Part shown: positions 31,576-48,600 of the stretch, in pieces | Position numbering within the stretch: the first letter of the stretch is position 1 | Layout of the letters: each line of letters starts with the position of its first letter | DNA from: Ficedula albicollis | Lineage: Eukaryota; Chordata; Aves; Passeriformes; Muscicapidae | Direction of reading: 5' to 3' | Assembly: GCF_000247815.1 (NCBI RefSeq) | Contig: NC_021683.1 | Coordinates: 10,343,673 to 10,407,672 of the forward strand | Length of the DNA stretch: 64,000 nucleotides | Notes under the pieces: model-generated | What the model was told of the DNA's origin: nothing | Database searches by the model: none | What the model saw: the letters and a program-made list of their open reading frames with translations, nothing else | Translations under genes and position numbers: made by a program

Positions 31576-31910
31576 AGTCTGAACACAAAGTGTTTGATGA
31601 CACTTTTAATTAAACAGAAATAATGCAGAGATACGGTTTCCCTTTCTCGTCTGTCCTGTAAAGTGCAGCACTGCTCTTTTGACTGACTGACGGCGGTGAC
31701 CCACTAACAACGTCCTACTTCGCCGCCCGGTCGCCACCCGCTGCCCGGGGGTGCCCCGGCCGTGCCCCGGGCCGGGGGGCGGGTGCCCGGGGCCGTTCCT
31801 CCCGGGCTGCGCCGGCTCCCGGCTGCAGAGCTCCGAGCTCACTGACGGCTTCGTGGCGTTCAGCTCATCCGTGTTAATTAGAGACTCTGAAAAATACTTT
31901 CAGCCGTATC

Positions 31911-31918
31911 TATGTACA
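31911..31918 (-). promoter_or_regulatory. Pumilio-type element in the probable IRX6 3' UTR
   Basis: Minus-strand TGTACATA fits the UGUANAUA Pumilio response element. Its position just beyond the coding region makes a post-transcriptional role possible, but one copy can occur by chance. Confidence 0.2.
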
Positions 31919-32079
31919 GAGACGGGAAAGAAACAGTCCGGCGTAACCTGCGCCGCTTCTCCTCTTCCTCCTCCTCGGGATGGCGCGGAGCAACCGCAAA
32001 TTGGTGCCCCTTGGCAGAGAAGGAGCGCGGGTTTGGGAGGAAAAGGAGAAACAAACCACGACGTGGGGGAAAAAGAAGA

Positions 32080-32183
32080 TTAGGTGTGGGGTTTTCTTCC
32101 TTTTTGCAAAGGCGTCAATGGGCGGTATTGAACACGCGGCAGGCGAGGGCGGGGAGGCGCCGGTCCTGCGGCCGCTCCGCCCG
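32080..32183 (-). other. Possible IRX6 C-terminal coding remnant or 3' UTR beyond the artefact
   Basis: On the far side of the homopolymer all three minus frames stay open briefly, with stops at about 31,910, 32,080 and 32,115. One frame ends in PRLPRVQYRPLTPLQKGRK before the stop at 32,080, which faintly recalls the basic C-terminus of IRX6. The homopolymer has no reliable length, so the frame cannot be carried across and the true stop codon is undecided. Confidence 0.25.
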
Positions 32184-36161
<3,978 letters not shown>

Positions 36162-36282
36162 AGTTGCTCCTTATTTTTGGACCATAGGCAATATTTTCCC
36201 CCCAAGATCGATTGTAACTAAACCCTGCTTCAAGATGCACCTTCTCATACACACATTTCCACGTATGGCTTTTTTTTTTTTT

Positions 36283-36402
<120 letters not shown>

Positions 36403-36638
36403 AGGGTTGGTGCCTGGATTAAAAAAATAGGCTACCCCCCACTTCCCATCGCTCTTAATAAATATGTTTGTATAGAGGGAGTTTAAAAAGCCACCCCACA
36501 TGTATAGAGAGTTTAAGTGCAAAGGGGCTTTTTCAAAGAGGGGGGGAAAAATCACGTAGGGCTTGCAAGATACGGAGCTTGCTTGTATTATTTTCTGCTC
36601 TATAGGTCTTTAGCGTTCATCGGTGGGCGAGGAGCGGG

Positions 36639-36648
36639 GTGACGTCAC
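36639..36648. promoter_or_regulatory. Palindromic CRE/ATF site GTGACGTCAC
   Basis: A perfect 10-base palindrome containing the consensus cAMP response element TGACGTCA lies about 480 bases upstream of the IRX6 ATG. The true distance is shorter once the 36,284-36,402 artefact is discounted. Its position at the edge of the CpG-rich promoter region fits a functional CREB/ATF site, but this is inference. Confidence 0.45.
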
Positions 36649-36673
36649 GGCCCTGCCGGCAGCAGCAGGCAGC

Positions 36674-36776
<103 letters not shown>

Positions 36777-37718
36777 TGCCGGCAGCAGCAGGCAGCGGCG
36801 GGCAGGAGCAGGCAGCGCCCCGCGCCCGCTCCCCGCACTTGTTTCGTGTTGGTTTCATGTTGTGCTCTGATGCACGTCAAAGGCGGGACTGGGGGTGCCT
36901 TGCGGTTGGTCTCTTTTCTCTTTATTTTTAAACACGATCAAAATTTGTCTAGGGGCAATAAATATCAAATGGGGCCATGGCGGCACCCGCCAGCCCCGGC
37001 GTGCCCCCTGCCGCGGGCGGGAGCCGCGGTGGCAGCGGCGGTGCGGGCGCACCGGGGAAGCAGCTCCCGGCCGGCGCACCCCCCGGCCCTTCTCGCTGAC
37101 CTCACGTCCATCCCCAGGGCCGGGCGCTCTGTCCAGCTCGGACCCGGCAGTGCACGGGAGCCGCTGAGCCGTGCCCGTCGCGGCGGCCCGGAGCTGCGGG
37201 AGCGGGGTCAGACCTCGCCCCGCTCAGCATGCGCTGCCTGCCGGGGCAGGGCCGGGGCCGGGGCAGAACGCGGGCCGCAGAGCAGCCCGAAGCCCGTCTC
37301 TAAGGAGTGCTTGTTCCCCCTTAGCCCCGTGATGGTCTCTCCGGGAGCGGGGCCCCCGGGCGGTGGCAGGTCAGCGGGCGGTGATGTATGGATGGCTGCC
37401 TGCAGCCCGGCCGGCCCGCTACCGCTGCGGCGTAATTGCATCAATTAACAAATGGAAATGCCCTTGTTTAACCAGCGACTTACATATTGCGAATTTGCCT
37501 TTGAGGCGAGATCACCGGGAGGTAAACCGGGATTTCCCCCCCGCCCTAGCCTGGAGCTGCCGCGGCGCTCCCGTGCCGGACAGGGCGCGATGTCCTGCCA
37601 GTGGCAATTCATAAAGAAAAATAAAACCAAGTAAAAACACGGCCGAGGGCGGTCCAGCGGCGCTTGTCCCGAGCACGCCGGGGCCGCGTCCCGCGGAGGC
37701 GCTGGGCAGCCCGGGCAG

Positions 37719-38425
<707 letters not shown>

Positions 38426-38640
38426 CACGGGCACGGAGCGGGCTGCCCGCGCCGTCGGGGCCGCTGCCCGCGGGGCCGGAGCCACGCGAGGGGAGCGGGC
38501 AGCCCAAACCGCGTCCGCCCCGCCGGGTGAGCGGAGGGGCCCGCAGCTCCGGGCCGGCTGTCACAGCCCTCCGTGTCGCCCGCAGCCTGGCGAGACAGAG
38601 CGCTGTAAGCCCGAGTCGTGTCAGTTGTCGTTAACAGGGG

Positions 38641-38800
38641 CAATAACTTAAAATTCATTAAAGAGCACCTTTGGGTAACATTACTGCTAATTATTTAATT
38701 GCAAGAATCCCTATGGGGAAAATTATGCTAATTATAAAGTAATAAAACCACTTATTCTAAAGCACTTAATTCAGCAAAATTTAGTCTTTTCACCAGAACA
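38641..38800. promoter_or_regulatory. TAAT-rich element just upstream of the IRX6 CpG island
   Basis: Within 160 bases there are numerous TAAT/ATTA cores (TGCTAATTATTTAATTGC, ATGCTAATTATAAAG, CACTTAATTC) and a CTTTGG motif. This density next to a sharp drop in GC content suggests a clustered homeodomain-binding element. Function is inferred. Confidence 0.4.
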
Positions 38801-39689
38801 CTTAGTATGTTATTCGATGGAAGAAACAACAAGAGTAGCTGTGTGCTCATCCTGCCCGCGGCTCAGAGCCCAAAGGAGCTGTCACTGGCAGTGTGTTTGT
38901 GCTGGCAGGTTGCATGCAGGGCTCTTGTCCTCCTTGCCGAAGTGAGAGCACAGCGGCCACCAAAACTGGGGCAGAATTCACTGTGCAAAAAAGCATTTTT
39001 GTAACAGATATCATGCAGATCAATACAAACATTGCGTTTTCCAATCTTTGTCATGCACGATCAACGTGAAAGCAATCCTGTTACCTGTCAGGTACGTTGT
39101 AGCTGAGCTAAGCTTTGGGAGGTGCCTTTCCCAACCCAGCTCTCTCCACTTAGAGCACTCTGCCCTATGGAGATGTTTCCGTGGCATACTTTTTTCTAGA
39201 CTCAAGAGCCATCCATATGACCCCTTTAATTGCCCCTACAACCTGGGAGAGTGAAAGGCATTCCTATTAACAAATACAAGTTTTACCGTGCTCCCCAGCT
39301 CTTTAGGAGGACACAAACTCTGTGTTCTGAGCACTGCCACCATTCACTCTGCCTGCCCATCACTGAGCAACTGTACTCTGCATGTACAAGCTGCCAAAAC
39401 ATCTTTCTGTGATTTGTAAATATTGTCATAAACCTTCTGTTAACAAGTTCTTGGACCTGGCTTAGTGAAGGGTAGCTATGGGTTGGTGTGCCGTTTTTCT
39501 CATTGCAGGAAATCAGCTTCAGCAGCCCGATTTCCATTCTGCACTTACACCATGTCTCAGAGAAGCACAACTGATGCTGTACATGGTCACTGCAGATCTT
39601 TCTCTAAATCTGTGTCATCTCTCTCCCTGCATGCAAGCATACCATCCCACCCACCCCCACAACGTGCATTCCCTTCACCCAGTCGTCCT
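38801..39689. other. Intergenic DNA upstream of IRX6
   Basis: Short frames on both strands, none protein-like. No repeat recognised. Confidence 0.55.
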
Positions 39690-39960
39690 AGCGAGGAGTG
39701 TGTGACTGCAAACACGAGCAAAACCAGAAAATTATCTCTCTTGATTCGCAAACTTTTGTTCTTGAAAGGGAGGACTGTGAGCCTTAACTGTAAACATTTC
39801 TGCAAGGCGTTCTCCTTGAAGCGAGGCAGGAGTTCAAATGCAGCCAACAATGCGATTTTTGATGCTTTTAAAATCAACATCATTTGGTTTAGCTCTGATA
39901 TTGCTTTGCTCGGGAGGTAATTGCAAGGGGTGAAAGTAACAGTATGTGCTTCCTACCAGT
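39690..39960. promoter_or_regulatory. Candidate conserved noncoding block about 3.5 kb upstream of IRX6
   Basis: AT-rich with retained CpGs (TTGATTCGC, CAAGGCGTTC, GAAGCGAGGC, AATGCGATTT) and homeodomain-like cores. Overlapping frames on both strands, up to 151 codons, lack protein-like character. Identified by texture only. Confidence 0.35.
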
Positions 39961-42479
39961 GCAAACGCTGCTGCTGATAACTGCAAGTGAAATAATAGGT
40001 TAATTGAAATAAGAAGGGAAAGAAGAAAGCAGCTTCAAAAATATATAGCAGAAATGTGGCTGAGAAGAAAGTGTCTTTATATTTTAGAATACAGGAGGAT
40101 TTTTTTGGCTGTTGCTTTTTTGTACTGAGAAAATGAAAATTCTTCAAGTCCATGCATGAATAAACAAGTACAGCTGGGCAGCCTAATACATAATTTATAC
40201 TGATCAGTCACTGCAGATTTAACTGAATAAAGCCAAAATGAACACTAATTGTTTTGACAAACTAAAATAGTGTATATGATGGTTTATTGTGAAGCTTGCT
40301 GATACTATCCTTATCCCAGTGGCTATTTTCAAGATTGATTTCTGCATGAGATGCAGAAACATATTAGGACAATATAAAGATTAATATCTTGTTGAAGATA
40401 AAACATTTTAGTTGCTTAATATACAAGCAGAAAATGGAAAGAACTGTCTTCAGGAGAGAGGGGAAAACTGGCACAGTGAAATGTGGGACAAGAGCTGATG
40501 TAGGGGGTGAGGTATTGCCGAGGTAATGGATGGTACCTTGTTGGCTGAAGGCTAAACCCAAAAGTAGCATTTTGTATTTGTCACATTTGAAATACATTGC
40601 AAATAAATTTGCCTTTGGATACTTGTCTTCTGAAAGGGGATATCCAAAAAGTTGTCAGTGAATTTCTGGAGTTATGCATGTAGGCTCATTAATCTAAGAA
40701 ACTACAGTCTTTTGCTCTGGTTCTGGTACGTGCAAAGTGAAAGAAATACATGGCTGGGCCTTTGCTTTGCTTCTTCAAACCCCCTCATTGAGATGGATGG
40801 CTAAATGAGAGCAATTTAAGATGTCATTTGGAAATTAAGTTAGAGACAGAGAAAGGTAATAACATTCACAGGGATCCCTAAGCCCCACTTCTGTGTGGGC
40901 TCCTTTGTGTGGCAGTGAGCTGCTTCTCCCTAAGAGTCCTCTGCAGTGGCCTCCCCCTGCCACCTCTCCCTCCTGCCTCTTCTCCAAGGACTGGCAGCTC
41001 CACTTGGCTCCCAGCATCACTTACATAATGGCCAATGCGTTTGCTGAATCTCAGATCATCACTGTGTTTGCTGGGACTAAGTTTTGGGATATGGCTGTGA
41101 AATTGTCAGCAGGGCTTGAGTGTGACCAGACTTGGAGGGTGGTTGGACCCAGGGCTTTATTCTGGACCGTTCAGTGCCCAGAGACAGCCAAGTGGGTGGA
41201 AGCTGGGTATGATGAATCTTTCCCAGGCTGTGGGGTGGTATTTTCCTTATATCTGGGGCCATCAGTAACTTGTGATCACCCTAATTTGTTCTCATGCTTT
41301 GTTGATGAGAAAACACTTGTGTAAGAGTGCTCTGCATCAGGGCGGTCAAGCACTTCTGTACTGGCTTTCTTCAGGTTATCTGTGGATTATTCTATAAAGT
41401 ATGGATTCATCTGGTGAAGATACATCTACACAAGACCTGTGAAAACTTCACCTCTGACAACTTTTTGTGCTTTGCTGAGATGTGGGTTAATTTATGCCAG
41501 GAGACTTAGGGCAGCTCTCATTCAGTCTGACCCCTCTGTGGGTTTGATTTCCAGCAAAACCAATAAAAATAATTTTAATATTTTGTGATGACGCGATTGC
41601 TGGTCTGAGACGTCATGTGCAGGGTTCACCATTAACCACCCAGCTGTGTCTGTGCTTTCGTGGCCTTTGCATCAGCTCATGTGCAGTCGGTGTGAAGGAG
41701 TCATGTGGCTGCTAAGCTAAGGGGTTTTAATTTAACATCACCTTAGGTATAGTTTGCCATTTTTGTTCTGTGGCAGTGAATGGCAGTTTTATTCCATTAC
41801 CTACTTTTCCTTCCTGTAATTTCCAGGGTTTATTTTAAAATTAGTATGCTGGCTACATGCAACTTTGCCTTCTCAGAACTTGGTGTTCTTCACCAACTTC
41901 TCTGCACTATTAAATGTGAATATCAGAACTACTTCCTTATTTACTTTTATTTGAAATTTACAAAACCCCAGTTGTGTTTGTTGTACATTAGAAACATAGA
42001 GATATTATAATTTGTTCCAAACCCAGAAAATACTTAACCCAAGACAGTCCCACCCCATCAAATCTGTTTGCTTTGAGCCTCTTCATTAGTTACCATCTGA
42101 GTAAAGAAAGGGCTCAGCTGGACTCCCCCTCCAAATCCTCCAAATGAGTTAACTCCACTTTGCATTTGCAGAAATGAGTGCAGAGCAGGACCCTCTGGGT
42201 AGTTCTCTGAGGGCTCTTGTGCCAGTCTCCTCCAGGTAATGCAGGTTTTTCTGTGCTCTTTCAGCAGTATTTCAGGCTGTGCTGGGGGCTGTGGGCACTG
42301 GGGAGGAGTGGCTCCAGCAGTGGCCATCTGCAGCCCTCTACTCTGGGGAAGCTGGGACCACTTGCAATTTCACACACAACCAGCACTAATCTACAATAAA
42401 TCCTATGAAATCAATAAAATATGGAAAGTATATAATTTTTAAAGAAAAAACACATGAGATGGCCATTAAGGGCACAGCC
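39961..42479. other. Intergenic DNA, no gene supported
   Basis: The AT-rich part at 40,150-40,400 could be another conserved element. The 143-codon plus frame at 40,893-41,324 overlaps opposing frames and shows no family features. Confidence 0.5.
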
Positions 42480-43135
42480 ATTCTAGTACCTGTGTCTGGT
42501 TGAAACTGCAATTAAAAACATTCCAATAATAAATCTACTTCCAGTCTCGTTTAATGCTTTTAACTTTCTTGAAAGTTCAAACTGGTATCCCAAAAATGTG
42601 CCAGGACTTTCACAGTGTATTTTATAGACTCATAAATAAATATGGCAATTAATCTAAGCTATATTTCTTTCATATTTGATGACAATTTATTATGACTCTC
42701 ACTCATTCAGTGCACAAAAACTCTAATGCACTTAAAATCGGATCTCAAACCAAACGTTTTATGGGAAAATATAGTATTGATCATCCATTTAAAGATATCA
42801 TGTGATGATTCATAACCTGCTATAAAAAAGGATCTTATGAGGACATGCAGAATGATTTTTGTGGATCATTCTCACCACAAAATCCAACGTACAAAATCTG
42901 TAGTTCTCAGTGATGTTTTATATTTCTGTTTGGAGTCTTTACTTACAATGTTATGGTGGTTTATGATAGATAGCAGCTTTAAGATAAAACATTTTTCATA
43001 TTTAAGTGAAATTAAATAAATACTATCTAATTTTTTAAACATATACTGTTATATGCACTTTTATGCTGTCCATTTACACAAATTCATGCACAAAAATTTG
43101 TTCTTTTTAAGGATAATTTTCACAATTTTGGTTAT
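42480..43135. promoter_or_regulatory. Candidate conserved noncoding block (AT-rich)
   Basis: About 70% AT, without simple repeats or coding frames, rich in TAAT/ATTA and ATAAAT cores. It resembles gene-desert enhancer sequence. Low confidence. Confidence 0.25.
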
Positions 43136-46100
43136 GTTAATTGGTCTGTTTCAGCAATACACGTTCTGCTGTTTTGTCCTTTAATAAAAACGTGACCCAG
43201 GAGTCACATGGCTTCAGATGCTGCTCATTGCTGGTGGTGATGCACCCTCTGCAGCTCCAAAAGCTGCAGTGGCTTGGGCTCTGACATGCCAGCAGCAATC
43301 TGCAGTCAGCTGTCCCAGCCCTGTGGGGCACTACTGGAACTCTTTTCAAAGCTGAAAAACTCCGGAAGATGCATCCCAAAGATTCAGCTCCCGAGGTAAT
43401 TGATGCCAACGTGGGATGTGCTGCAGCAGGAAGGAAGGGCTTGCAGCATGCAGGATGCTGTGTGGGTTCAGCCAGGCTGCACAGCACAGGCTGCTCCAGC
43501 CCTGCAGCATCCACCTGCAGACAGTTTTCCCTGGAAATGCTGCTCTGGTTTGCCCTGTGCATGGCTCAGCCCTCGGGGCTGGTGCGCAGCCACGCGGGGA
43601 CGGAGAGGGAGAAGGGATCAGAAACTCCAGATGTCTTTTTCTGTCTGCGTGAATGATTAGTGCCTGCATTTGCGCACTGCCCGGTCCCTCCTTGCCCTGC
43701 CTGCCTGCCCACTGCCCGTGGGGTGGCTCTGGGCAGAGTGGGTGAGCAGGGCAGCCCTGCTGCATCCCGGGCTCACCTGCAACACGTGTTCTGCAAGTAC
43801 CCAGTTTCTCATCTCATTCTGAGATTCCTGATAGAATGATGTCTTCCAGCTTGAGCAGCCCATAGTTGTTGCCAGCCTAACTATTTTCTGGATATCTTTC
43901 CTGAATGCCATAAGTTTTGAGTGGTGGCACCAATGCTTGGAGAGATAGCAGAAGAAAATAAGTAGTGAAGGCTAAAGCACGTGGTTAAAGAAGAGTCTCA
44001 TTTATAAATCAATTTTAATAACATATTTAAAAGCTCTCACATTTGCCTTTAATGTGTTTCCATTTCCCCCTTGGTCATTAATATTTAAAATATTTTTCTT
44101 TACTGATCTTTTTTTTTTTCTATTGTGTCCTTTCTAACTTCCTTTTCTCTGTTTAATCTGTAATGAGTGAATTTTTGAAAAATGCATAATCCATGAGAAA
44201 TCCAGATAATTTGATACAGGAAAAACCTTCAATCCCTTGAAAGCAATTTCAGAGGAGTTGAGTAATTGTTTAAAAGTTATTCCAAACAGTTTAACTCATA
44301 AAAGGGTATATGTTTTCACTGTCAGACTTTCACAATGAGAAGGCACCGTTATTTCTATAAAGAGTAATAATCAGCAATAAAATTTTAAAAATAAAGATAA
44401 CAAATTTATTTTTTTTTTGGTTTTTTTTTTGTTTGTTTGTTTTTTTTTGTTTTTTTTTGTTTTAAGAAAGTTAAAGCCAAGCTGTGGATAATATGTTTCA
44501 GGAACCCAGTTGTGGGCATGACTTCATTCCACGAGTGATTTAAGGGCATGAGGTTTGCTGGAAGTCCATTCAGCTTGTATGCCAGAGGCCTACTTTCCTT
44601 TTGAAAATGGAATTTGGGTTCCACAGTTGTACCCATCTTTCAGGTAGAGATTGTCACTTCAAATGTCCTGCAAATGGAAGAAAAGGGAAGGACTGAAGCT
44701 GCTGGCTCTGGGGAGAGCTCTGGGACAGGCAGCACTTCCCAAGGGCTTTTCTGCACATGGGGAGAGAGGGGTGGGCAAAGGGGCTGCAAAGAGGGGAGAG
44801 GGTTTCCTGGAGTGGAGGTACCTCTGTCCTTGGTGCAGGCACACAGCAGCCTGTAGCTGGAGTAGCATATCATCCTGAAGGAGACACAGGAGCTAAATTT
44901 AATGTGTTGTAAATTCTCTAGAGACAATGGGGAAACCTCCAGGAAATAATTCATTTATATATTGTGGGGAGGCTCTATGGACAATGAAGTGACATGCTTT
45001 ATTGTGGAACAGAGTAATGACTGCTCGTCAGAGCTACTGGAAAGGATTTTAGACACTTAGCAGCATTGGTTTGATTTTTTAATTTTAATTTTATTGCTTT
45101 AGTCTTTAATTTACTGTGCCTGGGAAGAGCTTATCCTCTTCTTGGCTTGTGCTGGGTTTTATGTTTTTATATATATACATACATGGATATTATTCTCAGT
45201 CCATTATTCATCTATGAATTCTTCATGATTTGTAAATGGGCAATGAAGCAAAGAATACTAAAATGTAACAAAGCTGGAACAGGGATCTGCAGTGTTTATT
45301 ATTTTCAAGGAAAAGTTTAATATGATGTTGTGTGATGTTTGAATGTCTACCCAGGCAGTGCTACAGCTCCCATGGCTATTTTATATTTTATTTTGTCTTC
45401 TCATCTTTGTAAAATTTGTGTTGGTCTTTGAGTGGCTGAGTTTAGCACCAGAGATCTGTACTGGGGGTAGTGGTGGAGGAGATATTTATATGTCTTTCTC
45501 TGGGTGCTTTTGGGACTGAAAGGTGAATTAGCTGTTCCAAAAGTACTGATGCAGTAAGTGGTGGGTGGGTCTGCCTGGGCCCCTGGCTGGGGGCAGCGAG
45601 GTGAGTGTGGGAGGTGCTGCTTCCCCAAACTTTCACAGCACAGCCTCCCAAAGGCTGAACCCTAAAAGATGGACAAAGACTTGTTCCTCTGCTTGGTTTG
45701 TTCCTCATGCATCAGCTCTCAGTGCCTCTTTGATTATGCAGAGCAAATGTGCAGTGGGCAGTCAGCAGTGCTGGAATTGCCTTATGCAGTCCTTGCCTGC
45801 CTTGCTTGTCCTCATTGCTTTCTGTGTCCTTTATCAGTCACTAAAAATATTGCTCCATAGATTGTTTTACCTGTACTTTTCTGTTGAGCCTGAATATTTA
45901 TTCATCCTCCTTCTGCTGGGGGTGGCCTGTTATGGGCTTTGGCTGTGGAAGTGGCTGTTTGCCTCCCCTGTGTGCTGTGCTGTGCTGGGCAGGATGGAGC
46001 AGGCAGGGCTGCAGAGAGGCAGCAAAGGGCCCTGGGCACTGCAGCTGTGGGCACAGCTGGGAAACAGCCTCATTCCATCTCCCCAGCTCTCTGGCCTGTT

Positions 46101-47569
46101 TGCAGGCAGTGGTGAGCAGGGCTGTGTGTGCTGCTCTCCCAAGTTCCATTTGGGGCTGGCTAGCACCGTGGCTGCAGTGGCTGCCTTTTGTCAACTCCGT
46201 GCCTTTGATTTGGCCACGTGTGCCAAATAAGCCCTGGACAGTAGCAAGTGAAGTTAAAACTTTGAAAATAACAATAGGAAGAAAGCAATATGGATAATGT
46301 CATATTTAGTGTCAGATTAGTTCCTTTATGAATGGCTAAATGCCACACATAGACCGTGCACAATCAGTCTCTAGTATTAATAAATACATGTGTAGAAGCA
46401 GTAAAAACCTGTGTTGTTTGTAGACATTTTGAGTGAACTCCACAGGAAATGGTTCAAAGTGGTGCAGGAAGAATGTTCTTGCTCTGCCCAAGGATTTTTT
46501 TGGGTTTTTTTTAAGGATAGCATCAGTGTAGTCTGCACTTGTACTCCTTTTTGCCATTAATTTGCCCCATATTTGTCCTTCGAGCCTACCTTGTGTGGCA
46601 AAGTGATGAAGTGCAGCTGTTTTATTGGAGCTTAGAGAAGGAGGGGTGACAGTGAGAGATATCTGGCAGACCTTTGACATCAAGGAAATACAGAAACTTA
46701 AACCCCAGTATCCTTCATAAGCCAGGCTTGGTCAGTAGTGCCCAGTGTTCCTGGAGCCCCAGCAGTGGTGCTGGAGCTCTGCTGGTTTTTGATTATGCTG
46801 AAGAGTTCTGTTAGTGTTTGATACAAATTGTGATTTCCCCCAGATCTCATCTCCTGAGCGTTTCCTGCAAATGTTACTTGCCCTCACTAAACTCCAGTCA
46901 GCTTAGCTTGGTGTCAGAGTCTTCAAGAAAGATGTTGGTACATTTAATTATTAAGCTAGAAAACAAAGAGTGTTTTGAGACAGGTAGAGGGGACCAGAGC
47001 AGGTGACTTGGATTCCTTGGTTTAGCATTAGCCTAAAAGTGCTTCTGTTAATGGAAAGCTTTACCATTAACTCTGGGCTTCTCAGGCAGTGCAGTGAAAA
47101 AGCCCTCTTGGAGAAAGGCAACAAGAGAATGACCCAAACTTCAGTCCTTGCATGATGAGAACTATTACTGTGTAACAAAAATAAAAATACTTGGTGTTGG
47201 CCTCTGCCTTCCCTGCTGTGTGGGTCTGAGTGATGTGCTCTTCATAGTGAATTGCTTTTCTCTGGTTTGGGCCTTTGCTCTTCTTTTCAGCTTGCTTAGA
47301 AGAATTGAACCTATTTCTGCTGACACTTGGTAGTGTTGTAAGAAGGGTCAAGCTTTAGGTGAGTTTGGCACAGTAAAATGTGGCCAGAGCTGCAGTGCCC
47401 TCACTGAGTTCAAGTACTGCAATTTTGATTTTAATCTTATAACCCTCTCTGTGTGTACATCAGCTTGACTCGGGTGTTGGACTTTTGGGCTTTAACAAGA
47501 GCTAACCACTTTAAATACATCTGCAGTTGTTTTTTGCATCAGCTCAATGAGGTCAATTTAAAATTGAAT
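43136..47569. other. Intergenic DNA, no gene supported
   Basis: CTGC/CAGG-rich patches at 43,200-43,800, 44,680-44,860 and 45,560-46,200 give overlapping frames in several phases, including a 221-codon plus frame at 45,565-46,230. None has recognisable domains. Confidence 0.55.
44406..44464. repeat. Oligo-T tract interrupted by G
   Basis: 59 bases of T with single G or GG interruptions. This could be the A-tail of an old retroposed sequence on the minus strand, but no body or target-site duplication is evident. Confidence 0.8.
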
Positions 47570-48600
47570 TCCTAAAGCTGTTGCAGGGATTCACATATTG
47601 ACAGGTCAAAGAATTACTGAACATCAACTTAGTAACAATCCTGAGTACCTGTTTACATCACAATGTTTTCATGGCTATGTCAGTGCCTGGGGACTTCAGG
47701 AGCCCCCATTGGAGTTTGTAAATCGTAAGGGAGAAATAAATAAAAACAGAGAGTGATGTGAGTAACAATCCATTTCAAGAATCCAGGCCATTGTTAAAAG
47801 CACATCAAGCTGTTGGTAGATAAATATTTTTCTGGAGTCAAGAACAGAGAAGCATGTGACATTTCAATTACTACTGTTCATATTTAAATGTAAATAAGTG
47901 GCTTCTTTACTCTATAATTCAACGAACCATATAATTATGATCTTATGATATTTTCATAGCACTTGCAGAAACATATGGCACTTCAATAAGCAAACAAGGC
48001 AAGAAATGGAATTAAGGATTTCTGTGATGTTTGTTTGTGTCTTTGTGGCTGTGTTTTAACCTCTTTGTTTTAAATACCTCATTTCTTAATTTAGCAGTTT
48101 ATATAATAGGAATGAATTTACATGAAACAAAACTGAGCTTTGTGGTTGGGTTACTGCTTATGTCTTTAATCTGATTTAGAAGTTTTCTGCTGAAAAAAAC
48201 GTCACAACTCCCAAGCAGCTCAATAGTGGTTAGATGTATTTCCAAAGCTAAATGATCATTAAGGACTGCGTGGGTCACTGCCTTATTAGTGTAAATTATT
48301 TTAGCTCCTGCAAATCCTTCTGTTCAGAACACTATGCTGATAGAGTTTCAGACTCATGATCTGTGAAAAGGCTATAAAATATTGATTTGACTTGTAATGT
48401 TTCATGATATCTATGACTCAATTCACAAGACCTGTGCAATATCAAGGCTTGAACTGGGGGGATCACACAGCCCTGACCTGATTCAGTAAAATGCCTCTTA
48501 ACTGAATTTTAATAACAATATGCAGTAAGGCACTTAGCAGTTTGTAGGCTTACTGATCAATATGGAAAGTGTAGTAATATTATAACAAAAGACTTTGTTT
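47570..48600. promoter_or_regulatory. Candidate conserved noncoding block(s)
   Basis: AT-rich unique sequence with homeodomain-like cores and no frame of interest. GC content and texture differ from the CA/TG-rich neutral sequence on both sides. Low confidence. Confidence 0.25.

Larger units (their letters stand above)
31321..32079 (-). other. Probable IRX6 3' UTR and downstream flank
   Basis: This segment follows the last possible IRX6 codons and shows no coding signal. It contains minus-strand AATAAA hexamers at 31,575-31,570 and 31,378-31,373, and a Pumilio-type TGTACATA (UGUANAUA class) at 31,918-31,911. The part from about 31,330 to 31,560 is AT-rich and looks like conserved noncoding DNA. 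UTR extent is inferred; no transcript evidence is available. Confidence 0.4.

Noticed and set aside
39465..39920. 151-codon plus frame upstream of IRX6
   Set aside because: The opposing strand is equally open and the sequence looks like conserved noncoding DNA. No domain recognised.
45565..46230. 221-codon plus frame with a hydrophobic middle as a membrane protein gene
   Set aside because: Overlapping frames of 137, 98 and 78 codons share the CTGC-rich stretch. There are no exon borders and no family resemblance.
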